The position numbers and the translations under genes were made by a program. The notes beneath the pieces are model-generated. The model ran no database searches, was not told where the DNA came from, and saw only the letters and a list, made by a program, of their open reading frames with translations. From Algoriphagus sp. CAU 1675 (GTDB lineage: Bacteria; Bacteroidota; Bacteroidia; Cytophagales; Cyclobacteriaceae), in assembly GCF_029222925.1 (NCBI RefSeq), contig NZ_JARHUI010000003.1:124001-188000 (forward strand): DNA of 64,000 bases, in the 5' to 3' direction. Position 1 is the first letter of the stretch, and every line of letters begins with the position of its first letter. Shown in pieces: positions 17,680 through 26,532 of the stretch.

Positions 17680-20600
17680 ATGAAATTAAAAATGCGAGTA
17701 ATCCCCCTGATTCTGTTTTTATTGATTTCAGGGCATGGATTTGGTCAAAGTGCCCCCAATTGGATGCGGTACCCGTCAATTTCTCCGGACGGAAAAACCA
17801 TAGTTTTTACTTATAAAGGGGACCTTTATACCGTGCCTAGTACAGGGGGGGATGCTAAACAAATCACTTTTCATGAAGCGCATGACTACAAGGCCATTTG
17901 GAGTCCGGATGGAAGTAAAATTGCCTTTGCATCAGACAGGTATGGAAACTTCGATATTTTCATCATGGAAGCTGAGGGAGGCCCGGCTACCCGCCTGACA
18001 TATCACAGCAATGATGAGTCTCCCTATGAATTTTCCAATGATGGAAATAAAGTCATATTTGGTGCTGTAAGAATGGATATTGCTGCTCATAGGCAATATC
18101 CGACAGGATACCAGCCAGAGCTGTACAGTGTTCCTGCAAATGGTGGGAGAGTAGATCAGGTGTGGACCATACCGGCAGAAAATGTCTTCTCGAATTCGGA
18201 TGGGAGTAAAATGCTCTATCACGATAAAAAAGGCGGAGAAAATGAATGGAGGAAACACCATGAATCAGGGGTAGCGAGAGATATCTGGATTTTTGACAGA
18301 GCCAGCAATAGCCATAAGATGTTGACTTCTTTTTATGGGGAAGACAGGAATCCTGTTTTTTCTCCTGATGAATCTGAGGTGTTTTACCTGAGTGAAGCGA
18401 GTGGAAGTTTTAATGTGTTTTCTCTTTCATTGGCTGATCCGAGTCAAACCACTGCCTTGACTCATTATGACAAATTTCCGGTACGTTTTTTAAGTATTTC
18501 TAAAGACGGCCTGTTGTCTTTTGGCTATGATGGCGAACTCTATACCTTAAGAAAAGGAGAGGACCCTAAAAAATTGGATATAAGTTTAAGAACCCAGTCT
18601 ATTGCCAATTCTGATAACTTCATAGAAATCAACGGTGGGGTAAGGGAAATGTCCATTTCCCCAAATGGAAAGGAAATAGCTTTTATTGCTAGGGGAGAGG
18701 TATTCGTCACTTCAGTTGATGGTTCTCTTACCAAAAGAATCACCAACACACCAGAGCAAGAACGATTCGTTGAATTTGCTCCGGATGGTAAATCTGTGAT
18801 TTATTCCAGTGAAAGGGAGGGTAAATGGAAGATTTTCCAGGCCAAAAAACTCAGAGATGAAGAGCCCTTTTTCTTTGCCTCTACATTGCTGGAAGAAACA
18901 CCTCTGTTGAGTCTTGAGACTGATGTGTACCTTCCCAAGTTTTCTCCGGATGGTAAAAAACTTGCTTATATAGAAGGTAGGAGAACTTTAAAGGTTTTAA
19001 ATCTTGCGGACCAGAGTACCGTTACACTTATGACTCCAGAGGAATTGTTTCATATGAGTGATGGTGACCAATATTTTACCTGGAGTCCTGATAGCAAATG
19101 GCTATTGGCAACTTACCGACCCACCATGGTCAATTCCGAAGTGGTGTTGTTGGATGCCAGTGGTAAGGAGAAAATGAGAAAGATCACTCAAAGTGGCTAT
19201 AGTGATGATAGACCTGTTTGGGTAAACCAAGGCAAACAGATGCTTTGGTTTTCCAATAGGGACGGACTAAAAAGTTATGCTACAAGTGGAAGGAGTGAAG
19301 ACGATGTCTATATGTTGTTTTTTGAAAAGGCTGCTTGGGATAAGTTCAGGTTAACTAAGGAGGAGTTTGATCTTCTAAAGGAAATAGAGGAGTCCGGCAA
19401 AAAAGAAGAGGGCAAAAAAGATGAAAAGAAGGAGGATAAGGACAAAGTAATCGAGCCTATCAAGTTTGATTGGGATGGAATAGAAGATAGAAAAGCCAGA
19501 TTGACCATTCATTCTAGTTTACTTGGTGATGCGGTATTGAGCAAGGATGGTGAAAAATTGTATTACCTGGCTCGCTTTGAAAAAGGCCTGAACCTTTGGA
19601 GTACCAATCTTCGAACCAAAGAAACCAAACAAGAGATAAGCTTAAATGCAAATTCTGGAAGATTGGCTTGGGATAAGGATCAGAAAAATCTGTTTCTGCT
19701 AAGTGATGGAAATATCTCTAAAATCAATCCAGAATCCATGAAGCGTGAGTCGATTAAAATTGCCGGAGAAATGAGTTTTGATCGAGAGGCGGAAGTGGCT
19801 CATTTATTTGAACATGTTTGGCTGCGGACTAAAGGTATTTTCTACACTCCAACTATGCACGGAATTGATTGGGATCGGATAAAGGTCGATTATGCCAAAT
19901 ACCTGCCACATATTGGAAATAACTATGAGTTTTCTGAACTGCTTTCCGAAATGATCGGGGAGTTGAATGTTTCTCATGCCGGAGCACGCTATTCCCGAAG
20001 TATTCCATTGGCTGATGCTACTGCTTCCCTTGGGATTTTTTGGGACTATGGATATCAGGGGAATGGATTGAAAATAGATGAGATTATATCTGGCGGTCCT
20101 TTGGACAAAGCCGATTTGGATATAAAAAGTGGGATGATCATAGAAAAGATTGATGGAGAGCTAATTGACCCATCCCTGGATTTTGCAAAACTATTGAACC
20201 GAAAGGAAGGAAAGTTCACCCTACTTGAGGTTATGGACCCCAAAACCAATACCAGAAAACAAGTCACCATAAAGCCTATATCCTTGACTGAAGAAAATAG
20301 ACTTCTCTATAAAAGATGGGTAAAGCAAAACCAAGCTGAAGTAGAAAAGCTCAGTGGGGGAAAATTGGGCTATGTTCATATTCCGGGTATGAGTGATGGT
20401 CCATACAGAAATGTCTTTGAGGAAATGATGGGGAAATATCATGACATGGAAGGAGTGATCGTGGATACAAGATTCAATGGAGGAGGAGATCTGGTTGCGG
20501 ATTTGGCTATGTTTTTTACTGGAGAGCGTTTTTTGACCTATGCAACTGAGGCAAAAGAGGTAGGCTATGAACCAACAGCTAGATGGACTAAACCTACCTT

Positions 20601-20910
20601 AGCTATGTTCAATGAAGCCAATTACTCAGATGGGCATTGTTTCGCTTGTGGATATACTGACTTGAAAATTGGAAAAACTGTAGGCATGCCAACTCCGGGG
20701 ACCTGTTCTTATGCCGGTTGGGAAGGGCTACCTAATGGAATCCGATGGGGAGCCGTACCTATTTCTGCGAAAAATATGGCTGGAGAATGGTTGGAAAACA
20801 ATGAGACCCGACCGCAATTCGAAGTGAAGAATATGCCTGGAATGATTGATAAAGGCAGGGATCAGCAACTTGAAAAGGCAGTAGAAGAATTGATGAAAGA
20901 GTTGAACTAG
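17680..20910 (+). CDS. Secreted tricorn-like protease (beta-propellers plus PDZ and S41 peptidase)
   Basis: A 1,076-residue exported protease. The signal peptide MKLKMRVIPLILFLLISGHGFGQ is followed by two blocks of WD40/PD40-like beta-propeller repeats (about residues 25-560), a Lys/Glu-rich linker (about 575-600), the tricorn core with MHGIDW supplying the catalytic His, a PDZ-like domain (about 770-860) and the S41 peptidase domain. The nucleophile is Ser983 in NEANYSDGH. The family degrades peptides; here it would act in the periplasm or at the cell surface. The frame starts at 17605, but only ATG 17680 gives a proper signal peptide. Own promoter and terminator. Confidence 0.9.
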   Translation: MKLKMRVIPLILFLLISGHGFGQSAPNWMRYPSISPDGKTIVFTYKGDLYTVPSTGGDAKQITFHEAHDYKAIWSPDGSKIAFASDRYGNFDIFIMEAEGGPATRLTYHSNDESPYEFSNDGNKVIFGAVRMDIAAHRQYPTGYQPELYSVPANGGRVDQVWTIPAENVFSNSDGSKMLYHDKKGGENEWRKHHESGVARDIWIFDRASNSHKMLTSFYGEDRNPVFSPDESEVFYLSEASGSFNVFSLSLADPSQTTALTHYDKFPVRFLSISKDGLLSFGYDGELYTLRKGEDPKKLDISLRTQSIANSDNFIEINGGVREMSISPNGKEIAFIARGEVFVTSVDGSLTKRITNTPEQERFVEFAPDGKSVIYSSEREGKWKIFQAKKLRDEEPFFFASTLLEETPLLSLETDVYLPKFSPDGKKLAYIEGRRTLKVLNLADQSTVTLMTPEELFHMSDGDQYFTWSPDSKWLLATYRPTMVNSEVVLLDASGKEKMRKITQSGYSDDRPVWVNQGKQMLWFSNRDGLKSYATSGRSEDDVYMLFFEKAAWDKFRLTKEEFDLLKEIEESGKKEEGKKDEKKEDKDKVIEPIKFDWDGIEDRKARLTIHSSLLGDAVLSKDGEKLYYLARFEKGLNLWSTNLRTKETKQEISLNANSGRLAWDKDQKNLFLLSDGNISKINPESMKRESIKIAGEMSFDREAEVAHLFEHVWLRTKGIFYTPTMHGIDWDRIKVDYAKYLPHIGNNYEFSELLSEMIGELNVSHAGARYSRSIPLADATASLGIFWDYGYQGNGLKIDEIISGGPLDKADLDIKSGMIIEKIDGELIDPSLDFAKLLNRKEGKFTLLEVMDPKTNTRKQVTIKPISLTEENRLLYKRWVKQNQAEVEKLSGGKLGYVHIPGMSDGPYRNVFEEMMGKYHDMEGVIVDTRFNGGGDLVADLAMFFTGERFLTYATEAKEVGYEPTARWTKPTLAMFNEANYSDGHCFACGYTDLKIGKTVGMPTPGTCSYAGWEGLPNGIRWGAVPISAKNMAGEWLENNETRPQFEVKNMPGMIDKGRDQQLEKAVEELMKELN

Positions 20911-20919
20911 CATAAAAAG

Positions 20920-20949
20920 AAAAAGACCGGGTCAAATCCCGGTCTTTTT
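20920..20949. terminator. Bidirectional intrinsic terminator
   Basis: Stem AAAAAGACCGGG / CCCGGTCTTTTT, loop TCAAAT, between the convergent tricorn-like and BlaI-like genes. Confidence 0.88.
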
Positions 20950-20973
20950 CTTTCTTGATTATCCAACTAGTGG

Positions 20974-21303
20974 TTATTGATAATCTTTGGTATTCAAAGA
21001 CTCATCATTCTTGAAAAACTGAGTAAGCTTCGCAAATGAATTGTCAAAATATCCCTCAAGCATTTTTTTGATGATGAATGTTCTGTATTCATCCTTTGAA
21101 ACGATTGGGAAATACTCATGGCTTTTACCATAAGACTTGTGACTAACAAAACCTTTTCTTTCCAAAATTCTCACAATGGTGGAAACGGTGTTGTATGCAG
21201 GCTTGGGCTCCGTCATGGGTGAAAGGATATCTTTGACGAAGCCTCTTTCGATATCCCAGAGGATTTGCATAATTTCCTCTTCTGCTCTGGTTAATGGTTT
21301 CAT
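20974..21303 (-). CDS. BlaI/MecI-family repressor, orphan
   Basis: A 109-residue winged-helix repressor. LTRAEEEIMQILWDIERG opens the DNA-binding domain, and YNTVSTIVRILERKGFVSH carries the recognition helix, both typical of BlaI/MecI/CopY. The C-terminal dimerisation part is short. In classical systems a BlaR1/MecR1 sensor protease lies next to the repressor; none is present here, and neither neighbour is a beta-lactamase. The gene could control the desaturase or act in trans. Confidence 0.88.
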   Translation of the reverse strand: MKPLTRAEEEIMQILWDIERGFVKDILSPMTEPKPAYNTVSTIVRILERKGFVSHKSYGKSHEYFPIVSKDEYRTFIIKKMLEGYFDNSFAKLTQFFKNDESLNTKDYQ

Positions 21304-21437
21304 AATGTGTTAAGTTTTAAACTGATAGAAAATTATCATGTTAGTTCTTTAAATCCAAAAAAAAATTAGAATTCTTTTAGAATTTAGTTGGAGTATAAAT
21401 TTCAATGTTGTTTAATCTTCTGTAATTCAATGAAATA

Positions 21438-21466
21438 AAAAAAGAGCCTTTTCGAGGCTCTTTTTT
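21438..21466. terminator. Intrinsic terminator of the desaturase gene
   Basis: Stem AAAAAAGAGCCT / AGGCTCTTTTTT with a five-base loop, directly after the desaturase stop on the minus strand; symmetrical enough to act both ways. Confidence 0.82.
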
Positions 21467-21468
21467 AT

Positions 21469-22218
21469 TTAACTGGTTTTCAGTTTGATGATTTTTGTTG
21501 CATGCAACAACTTGACAATGGGGTAGGTCGGATCAAATTCATACCACTTCACCGCGAAATTAGGTCTGTTGGGTAATTTGTGGTGGTTATTTTGAAAGAG
21601 TTCGCCCAGCATCAGGACATCCAACAACAAGCTGTTTTTAGATTTGTCATTGTTGTCAAAATTGGCATATCCGTACTTATGTCCACTCCAATTTACGATA
21701 GCACCGTGAACGGGGCCCATCAAAAAGTGTATAGGCAGTAAGAAGTACATCCACCAATGAGTTCCTGGCAATTCAAATACGGAAATACACAACACATATA
21801 TCAAAATATAAATTAATCCCCAGGAGACTCTAACCAACATATTGTCGGCCATTTTATCAAATTTTCCCCAGTCTGGAATGTCTTTGGAGAATCTCTCTTC
21901 AGGCTTTAATTTGAAGGAAAAGTAGTCATTATAGATGTTTTTTGTTTTCCACATCATAGTGAAAAGATTTTCGGTATGATGTGGGCTATGGGGATCTTTT
22001 GGAGTATCACTGTATGCGTGATGCATTCTATGTAAAATAGCATATGCTCGTGGGGAAAGATAAGAGCTACCTTGCCAGATCCAAGTAAAGATGTAGAAGA
22101 AGCGTTCCCAGAATTTTGACATCACAAACATCTGGTGGGCTGAATATCTATGAAGGAAGAAGCTTTGGCAAAACAGGGAGAAATACCAATGCAGTAGAAA
22201 GAAGATAATTATAATCAC
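21469..22218 (-). CDS. Acyl-CoA/acyl-lipid desaturase (membrane di-iron)
   Basis: A 249-residue integral membrane fatty-acid desaturase. The three histidine boxes are HRYSAH (H23-H28), HRMHH (63-67) and NHHK (211-214), with the extra NWSGHKYG element at 176-183, as in delta-9 desaturases. It would introduce a double bond into acyl chains and tune membrane fluidity. The start is GTG at 22218; an in-frame stop lies a few codons upstream, and the next Met is beyond the first histidine box. Ends at its own terminator. Confidence 0.88.
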   Translation of the reverse strand: MIIIIFFLLHWYFSLFCQSFFLHRYSAHQMFVMSKFWERFFYIFTWIWQGSSYLSPRAYAILHRMHHAYSDTPKDPHSPHHTENLFTMMWKTKNIYNDYFSFKLKPEERFSKDIPDWGKFDKMADNMLVRVSWGLIYILIYVLCISVFELPGTHWWMYFLLPIHFLMGPVHGAIVNWSGHKYGYANFDNNDKSKNSLLLDVLMLGELFQNNHHKLPNRPNFAVKWYEFDPTYPIVKLLHATKIIKLKTS

Positions 22219-22363
22219 TCGTAATTTTGTTTATTAATAATGAATACAAAGATAAGGCGTATCTTGAGATACTGAAACAACGAATTTGAAGACCGGTAAT
22301 TGTAGGGGATGATTTATGTCATGAAACAATTGTCCTCAACCAAAATTTAGACTTTAAAAATTT

Positions 22364-22729
22364 ATGAAAACTACTAATACAGGGTCCTCTTTTTTGGTCA
22401 AAATTATATTGGGTGGAATTTCTGTATTGATCGCAGAGTTTTTTCTTCCGGGAGTTCATGTTTCAGGTTGGTTGACAGGTTTTCTGCTGGCTGGACTGCT
22501 GATTCTGATCAATCTGACCATTAAACCCATTATGATTATTCTCACTTTTCCACTCACTATTTTGACTTTGGGGCTTTTCTTATTGGTGATCAATGCTCTG
22601 GCAATCATGCTTGCAGACGAAATCATTCCTGGATTTGAAGTGGATGGTTTTTGGTGGGCCTTATTGTTTTCAGTGGTACTGAGTATAGTTAACGGTCTTT
22701 TTGGAAATAAGCTCAATTCAGACAATTAA
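22364..22729 (+). CDS. Small holin-superfamily IV (PF04020-type) membrane protein
   Basis: A 121-residue protein with four hydrophobic helices and the segments LILINLTIKPIMIILTFPLTILTLGLF and GFWWALLFSVVLSIVNGLFG. These match the 'mycobacterial 4TMS phage holin' family, which is common on chromosomes outside phages. Its real role is unknown and no lysis genes are nearby. The 3' end overlaps the convergent AlbA_2 gene by 12 bp. Confidence 0.85.
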   Translation: MKTTNTGSSFLVKIILGGISVLIAEFFLPGVHVSGWLTGFLLAGLLILINLTIKPIMIILTFPLTILTLGLFLLVINALAIMLADEIIPGFEVDGFWWALLFSVVLSIVNGLFGNKLNSDN

Positions 22730-23152
22730 AATAGTTTTATCTCCTTTGCGGATATATGTCTGAGGGGTTCCGTTTCTGTCTAGGGCTTTTACTGGTCCGG
22801 GAGTCTTTTTAAATATAAAGACCAAAAGAATATATTTCTCTTCGGCTTCATTAGGGGAGGGATATGGGTCTATCCATTTAATTTCATCGAATTTTAGTTC
22901 TGCATGGGGATTGCAGTAATTTTCATTGGCACTTTCAATCATATATCGTTCTTCTGCAGGGTCAATTCCAGTTATTCTTTTTTTATCCGAAACTCCTATA
23001 ATTAACATACCGCCTTTGGTGTTGGCCAAAGAAGCAATAGTCCGTGCTATTTTTTGTTTAGAAGTTATTTTCTGCTTGAAATCCAGACTGATACCTTCTT
23101 TGGATTGAAGAATTTTCCTTATAAAATCTTCTTCATTTTTTGCTGAATTCAT
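22718..23152 (-). CDS. Stand-alone AlbA_2 (Schlafen-like) domain protein
   Basis: A 144-residue protein made of a single AlbA_2-type domain. LDFKQKI at about 29-35 is the E/D-F-K element, then IASLANTKGGMLIIGVSDKKRITGID is the family core, and TYIRKGDK near the end matches the 'YVRxGxxT' tail. The family is nucleic-acid or nucleotide linked. Most relatives carry an HTH or helicase fused to this domain; here it stands alone. Function is unknown. Confidence 0.8.
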   Translation of the reverse strand: MNSAKNEEDFIRKILQSKEGISLDFKQKITSKQKIARTIASLANTKGGMLIIGVSDKKRITGIDPAEERYMIESANENYCNPHAELKFDEIKWIDPYPSPNEAEEKYILLVFIFKKTPGPVKALDRNGTPQTYIRKGDKTILIV

Positions 23153-23250
23153 TTTTATCGTTTAGATTTTAAAATATATTTCATTTCAAATTCGGGAGGA
23201 TGATCTATATTCCCGAAATATTAACGAAGAAATCTAAAATTTTTAAATAG

Positions 23251-23808
23251 ATGCCATTTATAAATCCTGGTTTCGACCCAAAAGAAATCGAAAAACTAAA
23301 AGATGAATTGTCAAGAATTGGCAAGCCTTTCAAGGTGATCCCTGATGAAGAGAACTCAGATGAGTTTGTCAATTTTTACTTTCTGGGTATGTATGAAGGA
23401 AAGGAAGTGATCTATGATGCAGCTCTTTATACTTTGAGGCTCCATCATTCCAGTGAAGTATACGAACTAGCGGAACATGAAGCGGCAAAGAAGTTCCCGA
23501 ATTTCAACGGAATTCATTACGAAGAAGATGAAAACGGTAATTTGCTTCCATTAACAAGTGAGCAGGAGGAAGTTGGTTGGTTTATTACCGAAATTATAAT
23601 GGAAATTGAGGAGGAGGAAACCGTAAAAGTTCAGGAGTTTGTGGATATAGATACGCACCACGATTTTGGAATCGGTGTGGATGCAGCTTTAAATGTAGAC
23701 TCCATAGATGAAAAGGTCATTGTAAAGTTTATTAAGGAATTCAATGATGATACCTTAGTTCTGGATGAGACTATGTATTCCTTCCAGTCTGAGGAAGAAG
23801 ACGTTTGA
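23251..23808 (+). CDS. Conserved acidic protein of unknown function
   Basis: A 185-residue soluble, strongly acidic protein with no signal peptide and no membrane segment. It has FVNFYFLGMYEGKEVIYDAALYTLRLHHSS near the N-terminus and a Glu-rich C-terminal half. I do not recognise a named family, although the sequence looks like a conserved Bacteroidetes hypothetical. It is divergent from the AlbA_2 gene and ends at a promoter/terminator overlap in front of the deacetylase gene. Confidence 0.75.
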   Translation: MPFINPGFDPKEIEKLKDELSRIGKPFKVIPDEENSDEFVNFYFLGMYEGKEVIYDAALYTLRLHHSSEVYELAEHEAAKKFPNFNGIHYEEDENGNLLPLTSEQEEVGWFITEIIMEIEEEETVKVQEFVDIDTHHDFGIGVDAALNVDSIDEKVIVKFIKEFNDDTLVLDETMYSFQSEEEDV

Positions 23809-23835
23809 AAAACAAAATATTGAAGTTTACCTTTA
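23804..23835 (+). promoter_or_regulatory. Putative promoter for the deacetylase gene
   Basis: TTTG at 23804-23807 (overlapping the TGA of the upstream gene), a 20-nt gap, then TACCTTTA at 23828-23835, seven of eight matches to TAnnTTTG. The expected start of transcription falls inside the following hairpin. Confidence 0.45.
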
Positions 23836-23837
23836 GG

Positions 23838-23865
23838 CGCTTGTTAGTAGACAAGCGTTTTTTTT
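23838..23865 (+). terminator. Intrinsic terminator abutting the deacetylase start codon
   Basis: Stem CGCTTGT / ACAAGCG, loop TAGTAG, followed by eight T. The ATG of the next gene begins at the very next base. Confidence 0.8.
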
Positions 23866-24768
23866 ATGCTCAAAATTGCCTGGTCACCTCTATATGCCCA
23901 TTCCCTGCCAAAAGGACATAGATTCCCAATGGAAAAATACGAGTTACTCCCTGTGCAATTGATGCACGAAGGAACAGTGGATCATTCAAATTTTTTCACT
24001 CCTACGAAGGTTCCAGAAGAGTTGGTTACTAAAACCCATGATCCGGTATACTGGGAAAAACTAAAAAACCTAACACTAAGTAAATCTGAAATCCGTGCGA
24101 CTGGTTTTCCTCTTAGTAGAGAGTTAGTGGAGCGGGAATTGATTATTGCTGGTGGTTCTATCCAAGCCGCAGAGTTTGCTTTGGACCATGGGATTGCCAT
24201 GAACATAGCAGGGGGGACTCATCATGCTTTTGCCAATCGAGGAGAGGGTTTTTGTCTGTTAAATGATATTGCTTTGACTGCAAATTACCTTCAGGCAAAA
24301 GGTTTGGCCCAGAATATTTTAGTAGTGGATCTTGATGTCCATCAAGGCAACGGAACTGCCGCTATTTTTCAAGGGCGTCATGATGTGTTCACGTTTAGCA
24401 TGCATGGAGAAAAGAATTATCCCTACAGAAAGGAGTTTTCAAGCTTGGATGTAGCCTTGCCTGATGGGATTAGGGATAAGGAGTATCTGTATTTGCTCAA
24501 AAAATATCTAGATGAAATACTGGAAGGATTTGACCCAGATTTTATTATTTATCAAAGCGGAGTTGACGTGCTAGAGTCTGATCAACTGGGGAGATTGAGC
24601 TTAACGATGGAAGGTGTGCGGCAGAGGGATAAGACGGTTTTGGATTTGGGAGCTGAGCTTAATGTACCTATAATGTGTTGTATGGGTGGAGGATACAGTA
24701 AAAAAATCAGCCAAATAATAGAAGCCCATGCCCAGGTTTATAGACTAGCCCAGGAGTTGTTTTTCTAG
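23866..24768 (+). CDS. Histone-deacetylase-family hydrolase (AcuC/APAH-like)
   Basis: A 300-residue cytosolic zinc-dependent amidohydrolase. The general-base pair is H119-H120 in GGTHHAF, zinc ligands fit D157 and H159 in VVDLDVHQGNG plus a later Asp in the SGVDVLESDQLG segment, and the transition-state Tyr is in MGGGYSK. In bacteria the family removes acetyl groups from small molecules such as acetylpolyamines or from proteins. The substrate here is unknown. The start abuts a terminator; MLKIAWSPLY matches the family N-terminus. Confidence 0.9.
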   Translation: MLKIAWSPLYAHSLPKGHRFPMEKYELLPVQLMHEGTVDHSNFFTPTKVPEELVTKTHDPVYWEKLKNLTLSKSEIRATGFPLSRELVERELIIAGGSIQAAEFALDHGIAMNIAGGTHHAFANRGEGFCLLNDIALTANYLQAKGLAQNILVVDLDVHQGNGTAAIFQGRHDVFTFSMHGEKNYPYRKEFSSLDVALPDGIRDKEYLYLLKKYLDEILEGFDPDFIIYQSGVDVLESDQLGRLSLTMEGVRQRDKTVLDLGAELNVPIMCCMGGGYSKKISQIIEAHAQVYRLAQELFF

Positions 24769-24807
24769 TGATTTTTCTGAAATTATCTTAACAAAGGCTC
24801 TGGCATC

Positions 24808-24836
24808 TTGCGAAATCAATTCTTTCTTTATATTTG
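24808..24836 (+). promoter_or_regulatory. Bacteroidetes-type promoter for the OmpH-like gene
   Basis: TTG at 24808-24810, an 18-nt gap and a perfect TATATTTG at 24829-24836, followed by a leader of about 20 nt before the GTG start. Confidence 0.68.
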
Positions 24837-24863
24837 CGCCCTTGTCATTAAAACCAAATTCAA

Positions 24864-25463
24864 GTGAAAAAAGCATTTAAGTTTATTGGAGTACTGGGAA
24901 TGGCCACTGTACTTTTCTATGCCTGTCAGCCTAAGGAAAATTCTAATGCCAACGCTTCATCCTCTGAATCTTCTGTGAGTGAAGGAGAAATGAGTGTTGC
25001 TTTTGTTTACACAGATAGTGTGATTAACAAATACGATTTTTACAAGAAGAAATCTGAAGAACTTGCCGAGAAAGGGAAGAAGTTTGAAGGTGACCTTCAA
25101 AGCAGAGCCAGAGGTTTTGAGCAAGAAGTGGCTAATTTTCAGCAAACAGGTGGTAATATGACTGTAAATCAGCAACGTGCCAAGCAGGAAGAGCTGATTA
25201 AAAAGGAGCAAAACTTGGTTACCTACAGAGACAACCTTATGCAGGAACTTTCTGTAGATGAGGCAAACTTGTACAATGAAGTATATGAAAAAGTACAGGC
25301 CTATATGAAGAAATATGCGGCTGAAAATGATTTGAAAGTCATTTTGAGTTATACTCGTGGTGGAGCTGTTTGGTTTGCATCTGATGCTTTGGATGTGACT
25401 CAGTCAGTGATTGATGGACTGAACAAGGAATATAGCCAAACACCTGCTGATACAGCAAAATAA
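24864..25463 (+). CDS. OmpH/Skp-family lipoprotein
   Basis: A 199-residue envelope chaperone-like protein. MKKAFKFIGVLGMATVLFYAC ends in a lipobox with C21. After a Ser-rich linker, VAFVYTDSVINKYDFYKK starts the OmpH fold, a long charged helix region (about 65-150) forms the coiled-coil tentacles, and a C-terminal strand VILSYTRGGAVWFA closes it. Skp escorts outer-membrane proteins through the periplasm; lipidation would tether this one to a membrane. The start is GTG at 24864, with an in-frame stop just upstream. Confidence 0.88.
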   Translation: MKKAFKFIGVLGMATVLFYACQPKENSNANASSSESSVSEGEMSVAFVYTDSVINKYDFYKKKSEELAEKGKKFEGDLQSRARGFEQEVANFQQTGGNMTVNQQRAKQEELIKKEQNLVTYRDNLMQELSVDEANLYNEVYEKVQAYMKKYAAENDLKVILSYTRGGAVWFASDALDVTQSVIDGLNKEYSQTPADTAK

Positions 25464-25488
25464 GGGGGATAATTTCATCCTAAAAGAG

Positions 25489-25511
25489 ACCCGGCTAGTC
25501 CGGGTTTTTTT
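25489..25511 (+). terminator. Intrinsic terminator of the OmpH-like gene
   Basis: Stem ACCCGG / CCGGGT, loop CTAGT, followed by a run of T. Confidence 0.78.
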
Positions 25512-25558
25512 GTAGGTGAAAATTGGGTATTTTTGAACTCTAATTTGAAAATCTAAGA

Positions 25559-26530
25559 ATGAAAATCACTGAATTTTTAAAGCACAATTACAGACATTTC
25601 AATGCTGCAGCCCTGATTGATGCGGCTGAAGGCTATAAAGCTCATTTGGATAATGGGGGCAAAATGATGGTTACCCTGGCAGGAGCCATGTCCACTGCCG
25701 AACTGGGAATTTCACTAGCCGAAATGATCCGCCAAGATAAGGTTCAGATCATTACCTGTACCGGGGCAAACCTAGAAGAAGATGTTTTCAATCTTGTAGC
25801 TCATGATTATTATGAAAGGATTCCTCATTACAGAGACCTTTCTCCAGAGCAAGAGCAGGATTTGTTGGATAGACACATGAACCGTGTGACAGATACTTGT
25901 ATCCCGGAAATGGAGGCTATGAGAAGAATTGAAGATGTGATTTTGGAGGAGTGGGTAAAAGCCGATCAGGCTGGAGAGGCTTATTTCCCTCATGAGTTCT
26001 TCTACAAAATTCTGCTTTCCGGAAAACTGGATGGTTCTTTCCAAATCGATCCTAAAAACAGCTGGTTGCTTGAAGCCGCAAAGAAAAACCTGCCGATTAT
26101 TGTTCCGGGCTGGGAAGATTCTACTTTGGGAAATATGTTTGCTGGGCATGTGATTTCAGGAGATGTGAAGAATGTGCATACCGTCCGAAGCGGTATTGAG
26201 TATATGATGTTTCTTGCTGAATGGTATACCAACAATGCAACTGAAGAAAGTACTGTTGGATTTTTCCAAATTGGCGGGGGAATTGCAGGGGATTTCCCAA
26301 TCTGTGTGGTTCCGATGTTGCATCAGGACTTACAGCGTGATAATGTGCCGCTTTGGGGATATTTCTGCCAGATATCTGATTCTACCACTTCTTATGGTTC
26401 ATATTCTGGGGCAGTTCCTAACGAGAAAATCACCTGGGGTAAACTGGGTATAAACACGCCAAAATACATAATTGAATCTGATGCAACAATCGTGGCTCCA
26501 TTGGTATTCGCCATTGTATTGGATCAGTAA
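25559..26530 (+). CDS. Deoxyhypusine-synthase-like enzyme
   Basis: A 323-residue cytosolic protein of the deoxyhypusine synthase family. TLAGAMSTAELG, TCTGANLEED and the C-terminal ITWGKL are family landmarks; the catalytic lysine is conserved as K295. Bacteria lack eIF5A, the classical target, and bacterial homologs are known that make homospermidine or related polyamines, so a polyamine role is likely but unproven here. The OmpA-domain gene follows after 2 bp, implying one transcript. Confidence 0.88.
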   Translation: MKITEFLKHNYRHFNAAALIDAAEGYKAHLDNGGKMMVTLAGAMSTAELGISLAEMIRQDKVQIITCTGANLEEDVFNLVAHDYYERIPHYRDLSPEQEQDLLDRHMNRVTDTCIPEMEAMRRIEDVILEEWVKADQAGEAYFPHEFFYKILLSGKLDGSFQIDPKNSWLLEAAKKNLPIIVPGWEDSTLGNMFAGHVISGDVKNVHTVRSGIEYMMFLAEWYTNNATEESTVGFFQIGGGIAGDFPICVVPMLHQDLQRDNVPLWGYFCQISDSTTSYGSYSGAVPNEKITWGKLGINTPKYIIESDATIVAPLVFAIVLDQ

Positions 26531-26532
26531 TT

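Noticed and set aside
22364..22729. Holin-like gene as a sign of a prophage
   Set aside because: The family is common on chromosomes outside phages, and no lysin, capsid, integrase or attachment site is nearby.
22718..23152. AlbA_2 protein as part of a defence island
   Set aside because: No nuclease, helicase, toxin or other defence gene lies beside it.
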